Notes under the pieces: model-generated
Told to the model about the DNA's origin: nothing
Seen by the model: only the letters and a program-made list of their open reading frames with translations
Database searches by the model: none
Made by a program: the position numbers and the translations under genes
Assembly: GCA_947455805.1 (NCBI GenBank)
Contig: CANGSN010000087.1
Location: 1 to 9,442, forward strand
Source of the DNA: Planctomycetota bacterium
GTDB lineage: Bacteria > Planctomycetota > UBA1135 > UBA2386
Length of the DNA stretch: 9,442 nt
Direction: 5' to 3'
Shown here: piece by piece, positions 6,204 through 9,442 of the stretch
Layout of the letters: the number at the start of each line of letters is the position of its first letter
How positions within the stretch are numbered: the first letter of the stretch is position 1

Positions 6204-6249
6204 GCTTTGCCCGTGCCTGGATCCAGGTCGAAACACGACCGTCATCTGG

Positions 6250-6276
6250 GGCAACCCAACGCTCCCACGCGTTGCC
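6250..6276 (-). terminator. Pair of alternative hairpins downstream of the YwqK-like gene
   Basis: Two mutually exclusive six-base stems share one right arm: CAACGC (6257-6262) with GCGTTG (6269-6274), or GGCAAC (6250-6255) with GTTGCC (6271-6276). The element lies between the end of the YwqK-like gene (6349) and the start of the glycosyltransferase (6193), both on the minus strand, so it could end the first transcript or sit in the leader of the second. No T-run follows directly. Confidence 0.3.
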
Positions 6277-6348
6277 TGTTCCAGGTCCGTATCGCATGGA
6301 GAGGCTCACCGAGTTGGGCGCCCAGAGAGAAGGTGATCGATGACCATG

Positions 6349-6975
6349 CTACGGAATGCGCTCGCCCATCACATATCGTCCCGAGCGCTCCTCATCGACT
6401 GCGCCGCTCTGGAACAAGAACAGCCATTGCCCTGTGCGTCGCTGTCCCCGGCGGCGATCCTGCGGGTCGACAGGCTCCCAACTGCCTACGGACTCCAATT
6501 GGCCGTTCTCGTAGTAGGTGCGCCATTCGCCGACCATGTAACCGAGATCGTATTGGCCATCGACAAGTAGGTTTCCACCCGCGTCGTATGCCATGGATCG
6601 CCCGGTTCGATCACGATCGCCATTCCAGGTCTCGATGGTGTGGACGTGCCCATTCTCGTGCCACGTGCGATGTTCGCCGTAGCGAAGTCCGTCGCGCCAG
6701 AGTCCCCGACTCTTCATCTGCCCGTTCGGCCAGAACACTTCTGTTGGCGTCTCGTGCGGAGTTGAGCCGGTAGAGCTCGTGGCTGTCGCTGCAGCTTGGT
6801 GTTCGGTCGCTGTCGTCGCTGTCGTCGAAACGCTCTCGCTCACGCCGGCCTCGGCTGTTCGGCCATTCCTCTCGGCTTGTGGCGCGACGAGGAGTGGAAG
6901 CGCGGATCGCCAAAAGGCGAAGGCCGCAAGCAGTGCGATCGCCGCAACTGCTGGCCACCGTCGTGGGATGCTCAT
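6349..6975 (-). CDS. MORN_2/YwqK-type repeat protein with N-terminal membrane anchor or signal
   Basis: A 208-residue protein. Residues about 8-33 are hydrophobic after Arg5-Arg6 and form a signal peptide or anchor. A Ser/Thr/Ala-rich, low-complexity linker runs to about residue 75. The rest holds about five short beta repeats of the MORN_2 kind, each with an aromatic, then Asn-Gly or Gly-Gly, then a Gly at the end: Phe-Trp-Pro-Asn-Gly-Gln-Met-Lys, Trp-His-Glu-Asn-Gly-His-Val, Tyr-Asp-Ala-Gly-Gly-Asn-Leu, Tyr-Tyr-Glu-Asn-Gly-Gln-Leu and Phe-Gln-Ser-Gly-Ala-Val. Such proteins are often labelled YwqK-family antitoxins, but the family is widespread and most members have no proven partner; no toxin gene is seen next to this one. 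The likely site of action is the outer face of the inner membrane or the periplasm. Codon use is less G/C-ending than in neighbouring genes, hinting at recent transfer or weak selection. It follows the ABC-F gene by 47 bases on the same strand, and its ATG lacks a clear ribosome binding site. Confidence 0.85.
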   Translation of the reverse strand: MSIPRRWPAVAAIALLAAFAFWRSALPLLVAPQAERNGRTAEAGVSESVSTTATTATEHQAAATATSSTGSTPHETPTEVFWPNGQMKSRGLWRDGLRYGEHRTWHENGHVHTIETWNGDRDRTGRSMAYDAGGNLLVDGQYDLGYMVGEWRTYYENGQLESVGSWEPVDPQDRRRGQRRTGQWLFLFQSGAVDEERSGRYVMGERIP

Positions 6976-7022
6976 TTGCTGTGGATGGGGGCACCTGCGC
7001 CCGGCTGCCAGTCGACCCTGGC

Positions 7023-8654
7023 TCAGGCGTGCACGCCAGGAGCTTCCATGCCGGTCTTCGCGACCCACTCCACGTAGCTGCCCGGATACGCCTTCGCCGG
7101 GCCACCGGCCGCGCATTCGCTGACGTCGAGCACGCGATTGGCGAGACCGCGCAGGAAGCCGCGGTCGTGAGAGACGAACAGCATCGTGCCGTCGAAGTTG
7201 CTCAGCGTCTGCACGAGCATCTCCTTGGTCAGGATGTCGAGGTGGTTCGTCGGCTCGTCGAGCACGAGGAAGTTCGGCGGGTCGAACAGCATCAGGGCCA
7301 GCACGAGGCGCGACTTCTCGCCACCGCTGAGGAACTTGATCAGCTTGTCCTGTTCGTCGCCGGAGAACTGGAACGCGCCGAGCAGGTTGCGCTTGGCGCC
7401 GATCGACTCGAGGTGGAACTTCTGGTCGACCTGCTGGTAGACGGTGAGGTCGGGGTCGAGCAGGTCGAGCGCCTGCTGCGCGAAGTAGCCCATCTTGACG
7501 CTGCCGAGCTTCAGCTGGCCGCCGTCGGGCTGCAGGTGGCCGGCGATCATCTTCAGCAGCGTCGTCTTGCCGGAGCCGTTCTGGCCCATGACGCACCAGC
7601 GCTCGCCGCGCTTGATCTCGAAGTCGAGCGACTTGTAGATCGCGCGCGTGCCGTAGGCCTTCTTCAGGCCGTGGATCTTGACGATGTCGTCGCCCGAGCG
7701 CGGCGGCGTCTTGCACGCGAACGGCACCACCTCGCGCTTCTTCGGCAGCTCGATCTTGTCGATCTTCTCGATCTTCTTCGCCTTGCTCTGCGCCTGCGCG
7801 GCCTTGGCGACGTGCGTGCCGAAGCGGTCGATGAACCGCTGCATCTTGGCGATCATCGCCTGCTGGCGCTCGAACTGCGCCTCGAGCTGCAGCGCGCGCA
7901 CCTTCTGCTCGCGCTCCATGTAGTCGTAGTCGCCCGTGTAGGAGACGAACTGGCCGTTGTCGACGTCGATGATGCGATCGACGATGCGGTTCATGAAGTC
8001 GCGGTCGTGGCACGTCATCAGCACCGCGGCCTTCGTCTGCTGCAGGAACTGCTCGAGCCACAGGATCGACTCGATGTCGAGGTGGTTCGTCGGCTCGTCG
8101 AGCAGCAGCACGTCGTTGTTGCCGAGCAGCACCTTGGCCATGCCGACGCGCATCTTCCAACCGCCCGACAAGGCACCGACGTCGCCTTCGATCTGCGCGT
8201 CGTTGAAGCCGAGGCCGTGCATGACCTCCTTCGCCTTCGCTTCGAGCTCGTAGCCGCCGAGGTCCTGGTACTGCGCCTGCACCTCGCCGTAGCGCTCGAG
8301 GATGCGGTCCATGTCGTCGGCCTTGTCCGGATCGGCCATGTCGCGCTGCAGCTGCTCCAGCTCGTGGTGCAGTTCGCCGACCTTGCCGCAGCCGACGATC
8401 GCCTCGTCGATCACCGAGCGGCCCTTCATCTCGCCCATGTCCTGGCGGAAGTAGCCGAGCGACAGGCGGCGCGGCAGCGCGACCTCGCCGTCGTCGGGCG
8501 TCTCCTCGCCGACGATCAAGCGGAACACGGTCGACTTGCCGGCACCGTTCGGGCCGGTCAGGCCGACCTTCTCGCCGGGATTGAGCTGCAGCGACGCATC
8601 GACGAACAGGATCTGGTTGCCGTGCCGCTTGTTGATGCCAGTCAGGGTGATCAT
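7023..8654 (-). CDS. ABC-F family ATPase (ribosome-associated, EttA/YbiT/Uup group)
   Basis: A 543-residue cytosolic protein with two ABC ATPase domains and no membrane segment. Domain 1: Walker A Gly-Pro-Asn-Gly-Ala-Gly-Lys-Ser-Thr (34-42), signature Leu-Ser-Gly-Gly-Trp (162-166), Walker B Leu-Leu-Leu-Asp-Glu-Pro-Thr-Asn-His-Leu-Asp (about 181-191) and a Cys-His-Asp switch. A Lys/Gln-rich helical linker, the tRNA-interaction element of the family, runs from about 240 to 320. Domain 2: Walker A Gly-Gln-Asn-Gly-Ser-Gly-Lys-Thr-Thr (357-365), signature Leu-Ser-Gly-Gly-Glu (442-446), an identical Asp-Glu-Pro-Thr-Asn-His-Leu-Asp and a Ser-His-Asp switch. ABC-F proteins bind the ribosomal E site and relieve stalled or antibiotic-blocked ribosomes; which of these applies here is not readable. 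There is no long C-terminal extension as in Uup. Signature 1 has Trp instead of the usual Gln/Glu. The start ATG at 8654 has no Shine-Dalgarno; it is divergent from the sigma factor gene. Confidence 0.95.
   Translation of the reverse strand: MITLTGINKRHGNQILFVDASLQLNPGEKVGLTGPNGAGKSTVFRLIVGEETPDDGEVALPRRLSLGYFRQDMGEMKGRSVIDEAIVGCGKVGELHHELEQLQRDMADPDKADDMDRILERYGEVQAQYQDLGGYELEAKAKEVMHGLGFNDAQIEGDVGALSGGWKMRVGMAKVLLGNNDVLLLDEPTNHLDIESILWLEQFLQQTKAAVLMTCHDRDFMNRIVDRIIDVDNGQFVSYTGDYDYMEREQKVRALQLEAQFERQQAMIAKMQRFIDRFGTHVAKAAQAQSKAKKIEKIDKIELPKKREVVPFACKTPPRSGDDIVKIHGLKKAYGTRAIYKSLDFEIKRGERWCVMGQNGSGKTTLLKMIAGHLQPDGGQLKLGSVKMGYFAQQALDLLDPDLTVYQQVDQKFHLESIGAKRNLLGAFQFSGDEQDKLIKFLSGGEKSRLVLALMLFDPPNFLVLDEPTNHLDILTKEMLVQTLSNFDGTMLFVSHDRGFLRGLANRVLDVSECAAGGPAKAYPGSYVEWVAKTGMEAPGVHA
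7233..7264 (-). repeat. 32-base exact repeat, copy 1 (Walker B of ABC-F domain 2)
   Basis: Identical over 32 bases to 8073-8104. Both copies encode the Walker B motif Leu-Asp-Glu-Pro-Thr-Asn-His-Leu-Asp-Ile in the same gene, so the repeat is explained by protein conservation plus uniform codon use. Confidence 0.85.
8073..8104 (-). repeat. 32-base exact repeat, copy 2 (Walker B of ABC-F domain 1)
   Basis: Second copy of the in-gene direct repeat, 840 bases from the first. Recombination between the copies would delete an in-frame 280-codon segment. Confidence 0.85.
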
Positions 8655-8679
8655 CGAGGGCGAACACCATAGCGAGCCG

Positions 8680-8703
8680 GGCCGGCCGGTGCGCTGGCCG
8701 GCC
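8680..8703. other. Strong GC hairpin between the ABC-F and sigma factor genes
   Basis: GGCCGGCC at 8680-8687 and again at 8696-8703 pair perfectly. The stem can extend inward by one G-T and one G-C pair, leaving a TGCG loop. Each arm is also a palindrome by itself. It lies 25 bases before the ATG of the ABC-F gene (8654), within its probable leader, and inside the 172-base divergent promoter region (8655-8826). It could be a leader structure or an operator; no promoter boxes could be assigned with confidence. Confidence 0.4.
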
Positions 8704-8826
8704 GATGAAGGTCGTCGGCGAGCGCTGGCTCGAACCGGGACACGCCGGTCGCAGCGCCGCTACGGCCCGGGCCGGCGGCGGCCGCATGCGAAGGGCCCGC
8801 TCCAGGGGATAGCCTTCTGCCCCGAC

Positions 8827-9384
8827 ATGTCCGTGGAACCCGATCCCCTGCCCGAACTGCTGCAGCAGAGCGCCGCCGGCGACACCACCGCGGCGTCGCG
8901 CCTGTTCGAGCTGCTGTACGGCGACTTGCGCGCGCGCGCGCAGCAGGTCGGCCAAGCGGCGAACAGCACGCTGCAGCCGACGGCGCTGGTGCACGAGGCC
9001 TGGCTGCGGCTCGCCGACCGCGAGCGGCCGTTCGCGGACCGCGCGCACTTCCTGCGGGCGGCGGCGCGGGCGATGCGCTCGGTGCTGGTCGACCACCTGC
9101 GGGCGCGGGCCACGCACAAACGCGGCGGCGATCGGGTGCGCGTCGAACTCGACGACGTCGCCGACGTCTACGACCAACGCGCCGTCGACCTGCTGGTGGT
9201 CGACGAGGCGATGCAGCGGCTCGCCGCCGTCGATCCCGAACTGGCGCAGATCGTCGAGCTGCGCTTCTTCGCCGGCCTGCAGATGCAGGAGATCGCCGCC
9301 GTGCTCGACACCTCGTTGTCCGGGGTCGAACGCGCGTGGCGCCTCGCCAGCGCGTTCCTGCGTGCGGAGCTGGCTGACCGATGA
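8827..9384 (+). CDS. ECF sigma factor, SigG/TIGR02999 type
   Basis: A 185-residue RNA polymerase sigma factor with regions 2 and 4 only. Region 2 includes Leu-Leu-Gln-Gln-Ser-Ala-Ala-Gly-Asp near the start, the Leu-Tyr-Gly-Asp-Leu-Arg-Ala-Arg-Ala segment and the hallmark Leu-Gln-Pro-Thr-Ala-Leu-Val-His-Glu-Ala-Trp-Leu-Arg-Leu of this subfamily, followed by Phe-Leu-Arg-Ala-Ala-Ala-Arg-Ala-Met-Arg and Asp-His-Leu-Arg-Ala-Arg. Region 4 carries Val-Glu-Leu-Arg-Phe-Phe-Ala-Gly-Leu and a helix-turn-helix (Met-Gln-Glu-Ile-Ala-Ala-Val-Leu...Ser-Gly-Val-Glu-Arg-Ala-Trp). These factors lack a classical anti-sigma factor and are usually paired with a membrane protein kinase. The ATG at 9381 of the kinase-like gene overlaps its stop as ATGA, which fits that scheme. 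I chose ATG 8827 because homology starts a few residues later; an AGGGG 18 bases before it is too far to be an ideal ribosome binding site. Confidence 0.93.
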   Translation: MSVEPDPLPELLQQSAAGDTTAASRLFELLYGDLRARAQQVGQAANSTLQPTALVHEAWLRLADRERPFADRAHFLRAAARAMRSVLVDHLRARATHKRGGDRVRVELDDVADVYDQRAVDLLVVDEAMQRLAAVDPELAQIVELRFFAGLQMQEIAAVLDTSLSGVERAWRLASAFLRAELADR

Positions 9385-9442
9385 GTGCGCCGTGGTCGCA
9401 GGTGCGCGCGTTGTTCGAACGCGCGCTCGACGTGCCGCCGCC
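9381..9442 (+). CDS. Start of probable serine/threonine protein kinase (partial)
   Basis: Only the first 20 codons are present before the window ends. They read Met-Ser-Ala-Pro-Trp-Ser-Gln-Val-Arg-Ala-Leu-Phe-Glu-Arg-Ala-Leu-Asp-Val-Pro-Pro, matching the short N-terminal helix (Trp-x-x-Val-x-x-Leu-Phe-x-x-Ala-Leu-x-x-Pro-Pro) typical of Pkn-type kinases that follow TIGR02999 sigma factors. The kinase domain itself lies beyond the edge, so the call rests on this opening and on the ATGA overlap with the sigma gene. If correct, it would phosphorylate the sigma factor or act in the same signal pathway (inference). Confidence 0.7.
   Translation, partial: MSAPWSQVRALFERALDVPP

Noticed and set aside
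6349..6975. Toxin-antitoxin system suggested by the YwqK family name
   Set aside because: No toxin-like gene is adjacent; the family label alone is not evidence for a toxin-antitoxin pair.
7026..7037. Perfect 12-base palindrome at the end of the ABC-F gene
   Set aside because: It lies in the last codons, has no loop or T-run for a terminator, and such palindromes are common in this composition.
6879..8672. 597-residue plus-strand frame opposite the ABC-F gene
   Set aside because: The Leu/Val/Asp/Arg-rich translation without motifs is the antisense of an unmistakable ABC-F gene.
6349..9177. 942-residue minus-strand frame covering the ABC-F, YwqK-like and sigma regions
   Set aside because: Only its last 208 residues (from the ATG at 6975) are a real protein; the rest is an off-frame reading of the ABC-F and sigma genes.

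Overview
The window is very GC-rich DNA (roughly 70% by eye, third codon positions almost all G or C) from a bacterial chromosome. At the right edge an ECF sigma factor of the SigG/TIGR02999 type overlaps, by ATGA, the start of what looks like a serine/threonine protein kinase. That pairing is common in Planctomycetota and Acidobacteriota and also occurs in Myxococcota and some Gammaproteobacteria. A high-GC planctomycete-like genome is my best inference, but the sequence does not settle the phylum. No RNA gene, CRISPR array, insertion sequence or prophage gene is visible.

Layout from left to right. (1) Positions 1-2171, minus strand: a tight three-gene operon transcribed leftwards. It encodes an acyl-CoA-dehydrogenase-fold flavoprotein lacking the usual catalytic glutamate, a PhnD-like solute-binding-fold protein without a signal peptide, and a TusA-like protein whose sulfur-carrying cysteine is replaced. 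It runs off the left edge. (2) Positions 2520-4441, plus strand: pyrE (orotate phosphoribosyltransferase), coupled by a one-base overlap to a 451-residue fusion of a MobA/MocA-like nucleotidyltransferase and an NfsA-like flavin nitroreductase. (3) Positions 4552-5028, plus strand: a small single-pass membrane protein of unknown function. (4) Positions 5063-6193, minus strand: a membrane-anchored family 2 glycosyltransferase, convergent with the small membrane protein. (5) Positions 6349-8654, minus strand: a two-domain ABC-F ATPase followed by a secreted or anchored MORN_2/YwqK-type repeat protein with visibly less extreme base composition. (6) Positions 8827-9442, plus strand: the ECF sigma factor and the start of the kinase-like gene, divergent from the ABC-F gene.

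How they fit together: pyrE and ABC-F are ordinary housekeeping functions (UMP synthesis, ribosome-associated ATPase). The sigma/kinase pair is a regulatory module. The most unusual content is the left operon, where three recognisable folds all appear to have lost or changed their standard function, and the nucleotidyltransferase-nitroreductase fusion. Both are candidates for undescribed biochemistry, but their substrates cannot be read from the sequence.
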